DNA of 64,000 nucleotides from Actinospica robiniae DSM 44927 (GCF_000504285.1 NZ_KI632511.1:6244154-6308153); one strand, 5' to 3'. Shown: positions 34,447-43,234, numbered from the stretch's first letter. The notes: generated by a model from the letters alone, not told the origin. Numbers and translations: made by a program.

Positions 34447-35439
34447 ATGAGCAGCAGCGGGCTTATCTATGCCTTCATCGTCGGCGCCTGGGCGGTATAC
34501 CTTGTCCCCATGTGGCTGCGGCGTGAGGATGAGCTGAACGAGGCGAGGCAGACCCGGCGCTATACGACGGCCATCAAGGTATTGTCGCATAAGGATTCTT
34601 TCGAGCGCCGATACGGGCGGACCGGCGAGGGCACGGACGAGGCCCGGCTGCCGGCCGCCGTCGGCCAGGGCGCCGCGCCGGAGGCCGGCCGGGACACGCT
34701 CGAGCGCGTGCGCGCGAAGGAACGCGAGCAGACGCGCCGGACCGCCGGCTCGGCGCGCGACGGGGTCCGAGGCTCGGCGCGGGACGCGTCCGCGGACCGC
34801 CGCGGCGCTCCGGCCGCCGGCGCCGCGAAGCCCGGCCGGAGCCGGAAGCCCGCGTCCGCCGCAGTACCCGCGGCCTCCTCGTCCGTCCGCCGCTCCGTCG
34901 TGCACGCGAGCGTCGCCGGCGTCGTCGCCTCCGGTGGCTCGATGTCCGCCGCGTCCGGCGCCCCGGGTATGCCGATCGGTGCGATGAACGCCACGTCGCC
35001 GATGCTCCGTGCCCGCCGTCGCCGCGTGGTCGGCGTGCTGTTCGCGGTGACGAGCCTGGGCGCGATCGTCTCGATGGACCTCGGCCTGCGCTTCGTCTGG
35101 GCGATGCTGCTCCCGGCCGCCGTGCTCTCCGCGTACATCGTGTGGGTGCGCAAGGACGAGCGCGCCCGCGCCGCCGACCGGGCCCGCCACCGCGCCGCGG
35201 CCGCCCGCGCGGCCCGCGAAGCGCGTGAGGCCCAGCGCCGTGACCGGGAGGAGTTCGTGCGTGCGGAGGAGGAGCGCGAGGCGTTCGAGCGGGAGGAGCA
35301 GGCCCGCCGCGAGACGACCGCCCGCCGCCGTGCCGCCGCCGCCCGCTCCCGCGCCGAGCGCCGCGTCTCCGGCCCCGGCGCCGCCCCCGCCAACCCCGCC
35401 ACCGACCCCCGCGACCTCCCCCGCGCCGCCAACGGCTGA
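34447..35439 (+). CDS. sepX: Divisome membrane protein SepX/GlpR
   Basis: A 330-residue membrane protein. LIYAFIVGAWAVYLVPMWLRR is a single N-terminal helix followed by REDELNEARQTRRYTTAIKVLSHK, a conserved start of this family. A Ser/Ala/Arg-rich linker leads to a pair of helices near residues 200-230 (VVGVLFAVTSLGAIVSM and WAMLLPAAVLSAYIVWV), then a long Arg/Glu/Ala-rich charged coiled-coil tail. SepX is a Streptomyces division protein, and the corynebacterial homologue GlpR binds the MoeA-like Glp. Its neighbours here include that Glp gene. It should act at the cross-wall or pole together with FtsZ. Confidence 0.85.
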   Translation: MSSSGLIYAFIVGAWAVYLVPMWLRREDELNEARQTRRYTTAIKVLSHKDSFERRYGRTGEGTDEARLPAAVGQGAAPEAGRDTLERVRAKEREQTRRTAGSARDGVRGSARDASADRRGAPAAGAAKPGRSRKPASAAVPAASSSVRRSVVHASVAGVVASGGSMSAASGAPGMPIGAMNATSPMLRARRRRVVGVLFAVTSLGAIVSMDLGLRFVWAMLLPAAVLSAYIVWVRKDERARAADRARHRAAAARAAREAREAQRRDREEFVRAEEEREAFEREEQARRETTARRRAAAARSRAERRVSGPGAAPANPATDPRDLPRAANG

Positions 35440-35605
35440 CCGGCGGGCCGGAGTCTGAGACGGGCCGCAGCCGGGGCCTCGCCCGGCCCGGGCTCCGGCC
35501 CGGAACCGCGGCGCGGTCCCGGTGCGGATATCCGTTTCGGCGCACCGGCACGGCTGTGATAATCTCGACCACGTCGCGCGGCTCGCTGTGTGACGCAGTG
35601 GAGAA

Positions 35606-35679
35606 GGGCCTGTAGCGCAGCCCGGTAGCGCACCTCGTTCGCATCGAGGGGGTCAGGGGTTCAAATCCCCTCAGGTCCA
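35606..35679 (+). tRNA. tRNA-Ala (anticodon CGC)
   Basis: A 74-nt cloverleaf. The acceptor stem GGGCCTG/CAGGTCC includes the G3.U70 pair that identifies alanine tRNA. The anticodon stem CCTCG/CGAGG encloses TTCGCAT (anticodon CGC). The T-arm is GGGGTTCAAATCCCC, and the discriminator is A with no encoded CCA. The 3' end is repeated at 38223-38237, so the gene appears to have served as an attachment site. Confidence 0.95.
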
Positions 35680-35680
35680 C
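35666..35680. repeat. Possible attachment repeat, left copy (tRNA-Ala 3' end)
   Basis: The 15 bp TCCCCTCAGGTCCAC at the 3' end of tRNA-Ala recur exactly at 38223-38237, as expected for an att pair of an integrated element. No integrase is visible between the copies, so the element would be a remnant. Confidence 0.55.
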
Positions 35681-35690
35681 AACGCAAAAA

Positions 35691-35727
35691 CGCGGGTCCC
35701 CAGTCCGAATCGGACTGGGGACCCGCG
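35691..35727 (+). terminator. Hairpin terminator after tRNA-Ala
   Basis: A perfect 17-bp stem (arms 35691-35707 and 35711-35727) with a three-base loop lies 11 bp after the tRNA. There is no T-run after it, which is common in GC-rich actinobacteria. Its position supports transcription termination. Confidence 0.75.
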
Positions 35728-35882
35728 TCGCATGTCAGGTGAGTTTGAGACTCTGAAATGGCCCCGTTAGGGCGTCTGTTCTGGCTCCACCTGGTCTGGT
35801 GATCTCTTCGAGATGAGCGTTTGATCTGGCCCCGGGGGTGCTGCTGGTCAGGCTGCCTGGAGCTCACGGTCGAGGTGGCCGG

Positions 35883-36227
35883 CGGGGGTCCATAGGGTGC
35901 GCGGGCTGCGATCCGTTGCTGCCAGGTGGCCTCGTCGATGCGTTCTTTGTGAAGGTCGGCGGTGGCCTCGATCAGGGGCTCGGGCATGTTCGGGCGGTAC
36001 CAGGCGCCCTCGACCTGGATCGCTCCGCCGACTCCCTCTTTGATCCCGAGGTCGTCCTTGGCGCAGTCGAACACCGGCCGGTAGCCCAAGGCTCGGAGCG
36101 GTGGTTGGAAGCCGGCTGGTTCGGAGTTGTCGAACAGCCGGTCTCCCGCGAGCCATCCGGCCAGGTAGCCGCGCCCGGGCGCAGCGGCTGCCGCAGCCGA
36201 CTGACTGGCCGTCAGATTTTTGTTCGC
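35883..36227 (-). pseudogene. Transposase-like remnant
   Basis: The minus strand encodes about 115 residues with real protein character (LAGDRLFDNSEPAGFQPPLRAL, then YRPVFDCAKDDLGIKEG and GAWYRPNMPEPLIEATADL). I recall this segment from actinomycete transposase-like proteins, but could not confirm it. Both ends run into unrelated, low-quality sequence, and there is no convincing start codon, so it looks like an internal fragment of a broken gene. It lies between the two copies of the tRNA-Ala 3' end, as expected for decaying mobile DNA. Confidence 0.4.
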
Positions 36228-36320
36228 TCGCCGGACAACCGGACCCGCGGGCCACGCGTGACTCTCATGACGGCACACCGTACAGGTGCCGAGGCTCTGA
36301 AGCACGTGAGGGGTGGGATT

Positions 36321-36929
36321 GTGGCGGCGGAACTCGAATTCGATGAGTTCTACCAAGCGTCGTTTCGACGCGTGGTCGGCCAGGTGTACGCGATGGTGGG
36401 CAGCCTGTCCGAGGCGGAGGACTCGGTACAGGAGGCGTTCGCCCGCGCCTGGCAGAACTGGGACAGGATCAGCGCATACGGTGACGCGGAGACCTGGGTG
36501 CGCTCGGTCGCGTTCAAGATCTCAGTCTCCTCCTGGCGCAAGACGGTCAACCGGCTGACCGCGCACAAGCGGCATGCGGCCGAGGAGGACGACCTGCCCG
36601 GGATGAGCCCGGACCGCCTCGCCGTGATCACGGCGCTGCGCCGGATAGAGCCGGACCTGCGACAGGTCATCGTGCTGCACCACCTGCTCGACCGCTCGGT
36701 CGAGGAGATCAGCCGGGAGACGGGCGTGCCCACCGGCACGGTCAAGGCCCGACTCGTGCGCGGCCGCAAGGGGCTGGCTCCGCACCTGTCCGAGTTCGCC
36801 GGGGAGGGCCGGGATGACGGGCGAAAGAAGACCGGGCGTGCCCGTGCGGCCCGGCGGACCACGGCGAACAGTACAGAGCGTATCGATTCCGTTGCGACGG
36901 CCCCGAAGGAGGGAACCCACAATGTCTGA
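36321..36929 (+). CDS. SigE-family ECF RNA polymerase sigma factor
   Basis: A ~202-residue ECF sigma factor. Region 2 starts EFDEFYQASFRRVVGQVYAM and continues through AEDSVQEAFARAWQNWDRI. Region 4 is ALRRIEPDLRQVIVLHHLLDRSVEEI, then GVPTGTVKARLVRGRKGL, the helix-turn-helix for the -35 box. GTG 36321 is chosen because GAGGGGTGGG lies just upstream; GTG 36306 and ATG 36267 are in-frame alternatives. The C-terminus is a Lys/Arg-rich extension past region 4. Its stop overlaps the start of the membrane sensor gene by 8 bp, so the two form one operon. It lies within the tRNA-Ala repeat pair. Confidence 0.88.
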   Translation: MAAELEFDEFYQASFRRVVGQVYAMVGSLSEAEDSVQEAFARAWQNWDRISAYGDAETWVRSVAFKISVSSWRKTVNRLTAHKRHAAEEDDLPGMSPDRLAVITALRRIEPDLRQVIVLHHLLDRSVEEISRETGVPTGTVKARLVRGRKGLAPHLSEFAGEGRDDGRKKTGRARAARRTTANSTERIDSVATAPKEGTHNV

Positions 36930-37875
36930 GAACTTCGACGACCTGCTTTCCGGAGTGGTCGAGACCGCGGCCGGCGCGGCCCGCGAGCCCGGCGCCGGCG
37001 CGGCCCGCAAGCGCGGCCACCAGCGCCGCACCCGTCGCCGTGTAGCCGCCTCCACCCTCTCGCTGGTCGTATTCGGCGTGATCGGCGGCGTCGCGGCGAC
37101 CACCCTGCCCGGCAGCACGAACGGCATCCCGACAGCGCACTCGACCAGCACGGCAACCTCGGCCCCGAGTGCGCCGGCCTCGCCGAGCATGTCCGCGTCG
37201 GCCAGCGCATCCGCGTCCGCCAGCACTTCGGCAAGCCGGAAAGTCACCGGGAGCGGTACGCAGTCAGTGCACGCAAGCCCTGGCGCCGGGACGACCGCCG
37301 TGCAAACGGGTGCGGCCTCTCCGTGGCTGCCCACGACGGCCGTTCCGCTTGACAACATCTACCACTGGACCTGGTCCGCCGTGCCCACGGCGCAGTATTT
37401 GGGCTATGTCTGCAGCACCAATGGAACATTCGCTCAGCTCGGCGCCACCGGCGTGCAGGCACGCAGTGCCGAACAGGGAATAGATGCCAGCAACCCGTAC
37501 TACAACACATTCATTGCACGGGAGGAGCTCTATACCTTCCCGAGCGACCAGGATGCCACCCAGGCCCTCCAGACGATCACGAACGGTGCGCGTGCCTGCG
37601 AAACCGGCGGGTCGGCGGACCAGACCTCTCCCGGCGTTCACGTGACTGCCACAGGACCCCAGGCCGTAGCCTTCGCTGTTTACCCCACCCCGGTCACGAG
37701 CAAGACTTTCGAAGGCGACGTGCAGGAGAACCATGAATACATCGCTCAGCACGGATCCGCGATCGCCATTCTCGACGTGACGACCGGCAGTGCCTCCGGC
37801 GCACCCAGCCAGCTCTACCTCAGCGATGTAGATGACCAGTCCGTCCTCGCCAGGCTCGTCGCCGCCGTCGGCTAG
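36922..37875 (+). CDS. Membrane protein with extracytoplasmic domain, partner of ECF sigma factor
   Basis: A 317-residue protein. Residues 1-45 are cytoplasmic, with a basic patch (RKRGHQRRTRRR) directly before the single helix VAASTLSLVVFGVIGGVAA. A Ser/Ala/Thr-rich linker (SASASASASASTSAS) leads to an extracytoplasmic domain of ~190 residues. ATG 36922 has AAGGAGGG upstream and overlaps the sigma gene by 8 bp. Such partners are thought to sense and to restrain the sigma factor; this has no clear zinc anti-sigma motif. Its C-terminus (EYIAQHGSAIAILDVTTG) matches the fragment at 58427-58791. Confidence 0.72.
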   Translation: MSENFDDLLSGVVETAAGAAREPGAGAARKRGHQRRTRRRVAASTLSLVVFGVIGGVAATTLPGSTNGIPTAHSTSTATSAPSAPASPSMSASASASASASTSASRKVTGSGTQSVHASPGAGTTAVQTGAASPWLPTTAVPLDNIYHWTWSAVPTAQYLGYVCSTNGTFAQLGATGVQARSAEQGIDASNPYYNTFIAREELYTFPSDQDATQALQTITNGARACETGGSADQTSPGVHVTATGPQAVAFAVYPTPVTSKTFEGDVQENHEYIAQHGSAIAILDVTTGSASGAPSQLYLSDVDDQSVLARLVAAVG

Positions 37876-38222
37876 CCGTATCTGCTTCACCCGCGCTGTG
37901 CCCGTGGTCATCGCCATCGGCACAGCGCGGTCAACGCCCCGTACACCAAGCTGGTCGGATTCCGCTACCTTCACCATTTCGGGACCGGGGGCGGGAAATG
38001 CCCACCTTGAGCGCGGGAAAATCTGCCAAGGATCATCTGGACGGCACAGCTGAACCAACTTTCGTCGGTGCACCCGGTTGTGAGCCGCCTCGCGGCTTCG
38101 CGACGATTCGTCGCCCGGATCCGAGGCTATCGCGACAAGGGCGCGACAACACGCCAGTGGAGTCTGCCTTCCGGCTGGCGAAAGCGCAGGTCAGTGGAGC
38201 AGCCGACTGGGAACGGGTGAAG
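37876..38222. other. Intergenic region, no recognised feature
   Basis: About 345 bp after the sensor gene. No gene could be supported; the open frames are short and lack start sites. The right end borders a copy of the tRNA-Ala 3' end. Confidence 0.3.
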
Positions 38223-38237
38223 TCCCCTCAGGTCCAC
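38223..38237. repeat. Possible attachment repeat, right copy
   Basis: Exact second copy of the 15 bp at the 3' end of tRNA-Ala (first copy 35666-35680). The bases before it (GGGTGAAG) keep weak similarity to the tRNA T-arm. A terminator-like hairpin follows, as after the intact tRNA. Confidence 0.55.
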
Positions 38238-38253
38238 CGCAGAAATGCAGATG

Positions 38254-38287
38254 GGGCCGGTCCAGGTATGAATACCTGGGCCGGCCC
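38254..38287 (+). terminator. Terminator-like hairpin after the right repeat
   Basis: A 16-bp stem (arms 38254-38269 and 38272-38287, one G.T pair) that would loop out a few bases. It sits 17 bp after the right attachment-like copy, at a distance similar to that of the hairpin after intact tRNA-Ala. It may be the original tRNA terminator, displaced by insertion. Confidence 0.55.
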
Positions 38288-38321
38288 TATCGCTTTGGGT
38301 GACTAACCGGGTGACTATCGC

Positions 38322-39854
38322 GGCTCATCGAGCTTGACCGTGCTTGAGGTGTAGGGCGTTCGGTGGCCCGTAGATCAGGGTCTTGCTGAAGTAGAGGCGC
38401 CCGTGGCGCTCTGTGATCATTCGAGTTGCTGAGACAAGAGTGATCGCGAGGGAGCCACGGGCTTGGTCAACGATACGACATTGCTGTTCGGACTCGACGG
38501 GGTGCAGGTCGTGCGCGTCATGCTCGATGACGACGAGAATCCGATACTGGCACTGGTGACCGCGTCTGAGCAGGCCAGATGCTGTCCCGGCTGCGGGATG
38601 CGTTCACAGCACGCGCATTCGTGGGTGCGCACCCGGCCACGGGATCTGCCGGTGGCAGGGCGCCGGACGGCGCTGACGTGGACCAAGCGGCGTTGGCGCT
38701 GCCGCAACGCCGCCTGTGAGCGGGCGACCTTCACCGAGTCGGTCCCGCAGATCCCGCCGCGTGCCCGGCTGACCGGTCGGCTTCGCGCCTCGATCGGAGC
38801 GGCGGTGGCCGACCGCGGGCGCACCGTGATCCAGGCCGCCCGCGACCACGAGGTGTCCTGGCCGATCGCGCAGACGGCGTTCGCCGCCCACACCCGCCTC
38901 GCGCTACCGGCCGAGACACCGCAGGTCGCACGCCTGGGCATCGACGAGATCCGGCGCGGCAAGGCGCGCTTCCGGCTCGTGCCCGGCGAAGGCGGCGACG
39001 AGAAGTGGGAGGTCGTGGCCGATAAATGGCACGTCGGGATGGTCGATCTCGGCGGCGGCGCCGGACTGCTCGGGCAGGTCGAGGGCCGCACCGCCGAGAC
39101 GCTCTCGGCGTGGATCGAGGCGCAGAGCCCGCAATGGCGAGCCGGAGTCCAGGTCGTGGCGATCGACATGTGCACCGTGTTCAAGGCCGCGATCCGCACC
39201 AGCCTGCCGCACGCGGCGCTGGTGGTCGACCGCTTCCACGTCGCGCAACTGGCGAACACAGCGCTGACCGAGGTACGCCGCCGCGTCACCGTCCAGGCGC
39301 GCGGACGCCGAGGACGCAAGGGCAACCGGGAGTGGGAGCTGAGAAACAGGCTCACCCGCGCCGGCACACGGATGCACGCGAAGCACCTGGACCCGATGAT
39401 CGACGACCTCCGGGCACTGCCCGCGAAGATCGGTATACCGATCCTCAAGGCATGGAACGTCAAGGAAGACCTGATGGACCTGCTCGCACTCCACGGCACA
39501 CACCCGGACCGGGCACAGATCAGCGCTCTGCTGATCAGGTTCTACGAGAACGCCGCCGCCTGCGGCCTGCCGGAGATCACGCGGCTGGCCGGCACCGTCT
39601 CGACCTGGTGGCCGCAGATCCTCGCCGCGATCACCACCGGCGTGACGAACGCGGGCTCCGAGGGCACCAACCGCGTGATCAAAACCGACGCCCGCACCGC
39701 CTACGGCTACCGCAACCCCGCCAACCAGCGCCTACGCGCACGCGCCGCCACCACCCGCCGCGCCCGTGGACACCTCACCACCCACACCAGCGGACCCCAC
39801 GCCCAACCCAGACGCCGCTCAAAAGCCTGACAGCACGGTCAAGCTCGATGAGCC
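38322..39854 (+). mobile_element. ISL3-family insertion sequence, complete, with 8-bp target duplication
   Basis: A 1,533-bp element. The outer ends are perfect 23-bp inverted repeats (38322-38344 and 39832-39854), beginning GGCTCATCGAGC. It is flanked by an identical 8-bp direct repeat ACTATCGC at 38314-38321 and 39855-39862. The single gene is the transposase at 38463. Perfect ends, target duplication and an uninterrupted reading frame mean the insertion is recent. ISL3 elements usually make 8-bp duplications, in agreement. Confidence 0.95.
38463..39830 (+). CDS. ISL3-family transposase
   Basis: A 455-residue transposase. An N-terminal zinc-binding part (CCPGCGMRSQ...CRNAACERATF) and a helix-turn-helix region bind the ends. 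The DDE catalytic domain follows: LGIDEIRRGKARFRL (first Asp), VVAIDMCTVFKAAIR and ALVVDRFHVAQLANTAL (second Asp region), with the last acidic residue near GTNRVIKT. The start is TTG 38463, the first in-frame start after the left end. It occupies almost the whole element and is intact, so it may be active. Confidence 0.92.
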   Translation: MVNDTTLLFGLDGVQVVRVMLDDDENPILALVTASEQARCCPGCGMRSQHAHSWVRTRPRDLPVAGRRTALTWTKRRWRCRNAACERATFTESVPQIPPRARLTGRLRASIGAAVADRGRTVIQAARDHEVSWPIAQTAFAAHTRLALPAETPQVARLGIDEIRRGKARFRLVPGEGGDEKWEVVADKWHVGMVDLGGGAGLLGQVEGRTAETLSAWIEAQSPQWRAGVQVVAIDMCTVFKAAIRTSLPHAALVVDRFHVAQLANTALTEVRRRVTVQARGRRGRKGNREWELRNRLTRAGTRMHAKHLDPMIDDLRALPAKIGIPILKAWNVKEDLMDLLALHGTHPDRAQISALLIRFYENAAACGLPEITRLAGTVSTWWPQILAAITTGVTNAGSEGTNRVIKTDARTAYGYRNPANQRLRARAATTRRARGHLTTHTSGPHAQPRRRSKA

Positions 39855-39890
39855 ACTATCGCTCGGGTTCCCGTGGGAGCAGCCGGTCCA

Positions 39891-40043
39891 TCACGTGTCC
39901 TCGACCAGCACGTCGGCGTCGGAGCGCAACACGTTGTGCGCGTCCAGCTCAGTGCCGTTCAACGTGATGAACACGAGATCGTCCTCCAGCCACGGCACGG
40001 CTTCGGCGGCATCACCATGTCCAGCCGCTGCGAATAAGGAGTA
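39891..40043 (-). pseudogene. Short unidentified coding remnant
   Basis: An open minus-strand stretch of 51 codons between in-frame stops, with protein-like composition (VPWLEDDLVFITLNGTELDA, then HNVLRSDADVLVEDT) but without a convincing start. It may be the 3' end of a gene broken by deletions around the ISL3 insertion. I do not recognise the family. Confidence 0.25.
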
Positions 40044-40126
40044 TCAGAGCACGAAGTTGTCCATTACGCTGCGGGTTGCTCGGGATTTTCCGGACCCGAC
40101 TCGCCGACAGGAGCGTTTCAACACTG

Positions 40127-41467
40127 ATGAACGTCAAGCGCCTTTTGCCCGGGACCGCGTCCGCTGTCGTGGGCACGGCCCTGCTCGCCGGCACCCTGTA
40201 TGTTCCCTCGGCCGAGGCAGCCGCCACGACCGCGTCGGTGGCTCTGCCGCTCGCGCACTACTCGCGTATGCTCATTGACCCGGTCCACCACCATTTGTTC
40301 ATCACTGGAGGCACCGGTTACAGCACCGTCCTGGTCACCGACTTCGCCGGGGCCGTGGTCGCGACCATCGACAATGAGCCAGGTGCCACTGGCTTGGCGA
40401 TGTCTCCGGACGGCGACACCGTCTACGTGGCACTCGCGGACGCCGACGCCGTCTCCGCCATCAGCACGAGCACCTTGACCGAAACGTCTCGCTACGCGAC
40501 CGGGGACGGCACGGGCCCGACGTACGTCGCCTACACGGCCGGCAAGATCTGGTTCAGCTACGAGTCCGACTACCAGGGCATGATCGGATCGATCGACGCC
40601 GCCACCAGCCCGGCCGAGGTCACCTTGGCCGCCAGCCCGGACACCTGGGGGATCGCGCCGATGCTTGCCGCGAATCCCGACGGCGAGTTGGTCGCTGCCG
40701 AGCCGAGCCAGAGCCCGAACGAACTGGCCAGCTACGACGTGTCCAGCGGGGTGCCCGTGGTCCTCGCTCCCCAGTCCTTCGACATGACGGCGGGCAACCT
40801 GGGTGATCTCCAGATCAGCCCTGACGGCTCGGACGTGGTGACGGCGAGCGGCGCGCCTTACTACCACGAGGTTCTCAAAGTCTCCGACCTCAGTCCCGTA
40901 GGCCAGTACGACTCGGCGGCTTATCCCGACTCCGTCGTCATCGCCGCGGACGGGACCGTGATCGCAGGGTCCGATGACTACTACGGCGACTCGATCTATG
41001 TCTTCGCTCCGGGCAATCCGGTTGCGATCACGTCCTACCCCGTGGCCGCCTACACGGATCTGGCACCCGGCGGTCTGGCCGTGACGCCCGACGGAAACCA
41101 GCTGTTCGCCATCACTGCCGACTCCTATGGCAACAATCCGGTCCTGAACATCATCGCCCAGCCCGAGCAGACCGCGTCGACCCTGGTGCTGTCCGGGCCG
41201 ACTCGGGTCCACGAACACCGGCCGATCACCGCGAGTGGCACCCTTGGTGGCGCATCCCCATACACCGCGGGCCAAGTCCTCCACGTCACTCGCATCTCAT
41301 CGCAAGGCAAGACGGTCGCCCTGCCCGATGTCATCACGGCCGCCGACGGCGCGTTCAGCTTCACCGACACGCCCACCGGCGCCCACGACGTCACCTACCA
41401 GGTGTCCTACGTCGGTGACGCGCACTTGACCGCTTCCAGCGCGAGCATCACCATTCAGTTCGATTAG
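40127..41467 (+). CDS. Secreted beta-propeller (YVTN-like) protein with C-terminal Ig-like domain
   Basis: A 446-residue exported protein. MNVKRLLPGTASAVVGTALL with following AGTLYVPSAEA is a signal peptide (cleavage after ~ residue 33). Repeated blades follow, such as GLAMSPDGDTVYVALADADAVS, LQISPDGSDVVTAS and GLAVTPDGNQLFAI, which is the seven-bladed YVTN/WD-type pattern. The last ~95 residues (TLVLSGPTRVHEHRPITASGTL...) resemble a bacterial Ig-like/carboxypeptidase-regulatory fold. ATG 40127 starts the signal peptide; AGGAG at 40109 is rather far, and an earlier start (40076) is possible. The partner is unknown. Confidence 0.75.
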   Translation: MNVKRLLPGTASAVVGTALLAGTLYVPSAEAAATTASVALPLAHYSRMLIDPVHHHLFITGGTGYSTVLVTDFAGAVVATIDNEPGATGLAMSPDGDTVYVALADADAVSAISTSTLTETSRYATGDGTGPTYVAYTAGKIWFSYESDYQGMIGSIDAATSPAEVTLAASPDTWGIAPMLAANPDGELVAAEPSQSPNELASYDVSSGVPVVLAPQSFDMTAGNLGDLQISPDGSDVVTASGAPYYHEVLKVSDLSPVGQYDSAAYPDSVVIAADGTVIAGSDDYYGDSIYVFAPGNPVAITSYPVAAYTDLAPGGLAVTPDGNQLFAITADSYGNNPVLNIIAQPEQTASTLVLSGPTRVHEHRPITASGTLGGASPYTAGQVLHVTRISSQGKTVALPDVITAADGAFSFTDTPTGAHDVTYQVSYVGDAHLTASSASITIQFD

Positions 41468-41528
41468 CACTGGATGCCCGAGGAAACACTGTCAGACCGC
41501 GTCGGGCAAACGCGGCGACGGGGCCGGG

Positions 41529-41559
41529 GGGCCGGTAGCCAGTTGATGGTTACCGGCCC
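41529..41559. terminator. Bidirectional terminator hairpin
   Basis: Arms at 41529-41540 and 41548-41559 (GGGCCGGTAGCC against GGTTACCGGCCC, one G.T pair) with a seven-base loop. It lies between two convergent genes (the beta-propeller gene and the XRE regulator gene) and probably ends both transcripts. Confidence 0.7.
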
Positions 41560-41620
41560 TCGAACATTTGCTACGGCACCGAATGGCAACGTGGCTGCCA
41601 TCGTCACACTGCTCTGCGTG

Positions 41621-43021
41621 TCAGCCGATGTCGCCGTTCTGTCGTGCGCGACCGGCTACGCGGCCGCCCGGGAGGGTGGGTTCTTCGCGCAGGAGCGCCT
41701 CGCGCACCGAGGGCTTGGCGCCGTTGACGATGCGCATGATCCGCATCGGGACCTGGCCTTTCCGGAGGCCGTCGGGCAGTTCCCGCCATACCGCGCCGAG
41801 GAGGGCGGCCGCGTCGGCGACCGCTTCTTCGCGGAGCAGGAGGATGGCGCGGTCGATTTCGAGCAGGGCCCAGCCGGTCAGGTCCTGGCTGGCCTTGGGC
41901 AGTTCCAGGGCACGGTCGCGTGCCGCCTCGGCCAGGTCTCGGCGGCCGAGTGTGCTGAGCGTCTCGGCTTGCTGCCAGCGCAGGCGGTACTCGGAGGTGC
42001 CGATGCCGTCGTCGGCGGTGGCGCTCGAGGGCAGGGCGGCGAACAGCCGGTCGGCTTCGCGCAGCAGGCGCATCGCCTCCACCTGCTGGCCGAGCCGGGC
42101 CTGCAGGTTTGCTTCGGCCAGCAGGCCGAAGACCTTCGCCGAGGTCGGCTTGCCGCCGCTGGCGGCCTGGGCGTAGCGGGCCGCCCCAAGCCCCTGCGAC
42201 AGGCTGACGCGGTGGCAGGCGTGCATGTACGCCGAATGGCCGATGATCCACGCTTCGATCCCCTGGTCCTCCGCCCGGCGTGCCGCTTGGAGCGACATCT
42301 GGTGCCAGCTGACCGTGTGGGTGAAGTCGGAGATGTCGTTGAACGTGAACGCGATGAAGCCGGCGTTCTTGGCTACCACACGGTTCAGGCGACGCCGCAG
42401 TCCGGCCGTCAGTCCGTCGGCCAGCAGAATGCTGTTCGCCTGTTTGAAGTCCTGCATCCGATCGTCGATGAACTCACCCGGCGTCAGCGAGTAGAGGAGG
42501 TAGCCGCCTCGTTCCGTGCTGTCCTCCAGTTCGGCCACTTCCGCCGCGCTCGCCACTGACCGGCCCGGCACGGCGACGGCCGAGCCGATCTCCTTGAAGA
42601 CTTGGAGCACGGGTCGCGCGAGCGCGGGCCGGAGCTGGAATACCGATGGTTCCGCCGTCTTCCCGGTCTCCTCGACCGGCGAGTAGTCGTGGCCGAATCC
42701 GAGCCGGTCGGGCCGCGTGCGGTAGAGACGGCACAGTGCGTCGAGGTATTGGTGCGTGGGCGGATCCGGGCTCATTTCCCAGCGCGAGACACTCTGATGT
42801 GTCGGTCCGCCGCACGACACGCCGTTCTCGCGGAGAATCTCCTTCAGCCGGTCGACCACTTCCGCCAGCGTGAGCCGATGGACGATGCGCTGTGCCCTCA
42901 GCATGGACAGATCGCAGTCCCGGACTATCGCCTCGACCGCGTTCCAGGGTGAGCCGCCGGCCGCCTCGGTCTCGGCGGCGATCTTACGTGCGCGCCTTAT
43001 CTCCTGGTTGTCGTTCGCCAT
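41621..43021 (-). CDS. XRE-type DNA-binding regulator with TPR-like C-terminal region
   Basis: A 466-residue protein. Residues ~45-115 contain a Cro/CI-like helix-turn-helix (LAEVVDRLKEILRENGV...SVSRWEMSPDPPTHQYLDALCRLY). Residues ~200-450 are helical repeats of TPR type (GLLAEANLQARLGQQVEAMRLL, RLRWQQAETLSTLGRRDLAEAA). This architecture is common in actinomycetes and often belongs to regulators controlled by a small peptide or metabolite bound in the TPR region. No adjacent peptide gene could be recognised. ATG 43021 follows GGGAGCAAT. Nearby targets are unknown. Confidence 0.78.
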   Translation of the reverse strand: MANDNQEIRRARKIAAETEAAGGSPWNAVEAIVRDCDLSMLRAQRIVHRLTLAEVVDRLKEILRENGVSCGGPTHQSVSRWEMSPDPPTHQYLDALCRLYRTRPDRLGFGHDYSPVEETGKTAEPSVFQLRPALARPVLQVFKEIGSAVAVPGRSVASAAEVAELEDSTERGGYLLYSLTPGEFIDDRMQDFKQANSILLADGLTAGLRRRLNRVVAKNAGFIAFTFNDISDFTHTVSWHQMSLQAARRAEDQGIEAWIIGHSAYMHACHRVSLSQGLGAARYAQAASGGKPTSAKVFGLLAEANLQARLGQQVEAMRLLREADRLFAALPSSATADDGIGTSEYRLRWQQAETLSTLGRRDLAEAARDRALELPKASQDLTGWALLEIDRAILLLREEAVADAAALLGAVWRELPDGLRKGQVPMRIMRIVNGAKPSVREALLREEPTLPGGRVAGRARQNGDIG

Positions 43022-43234
43022 GGCTATTGCTCCCTCGGGATGGCCTCCGTCCGCCAGGCGAGAAGGGACGGAGAGGAGAGCTTCGTCGGGTTCGATTGGA
43101 TGTTAGGCCCGTCTCGAGGCGAGTGTCGATGCGGTGACCACGCTTTGCACGTGCCGCGTGCAGAGAACTCACGCTGGGCGAGAGTTGCCGGCGGACAGTG
43201 GTCCGCCGCATGGCGACGGCCGCATTCTGGCCCC

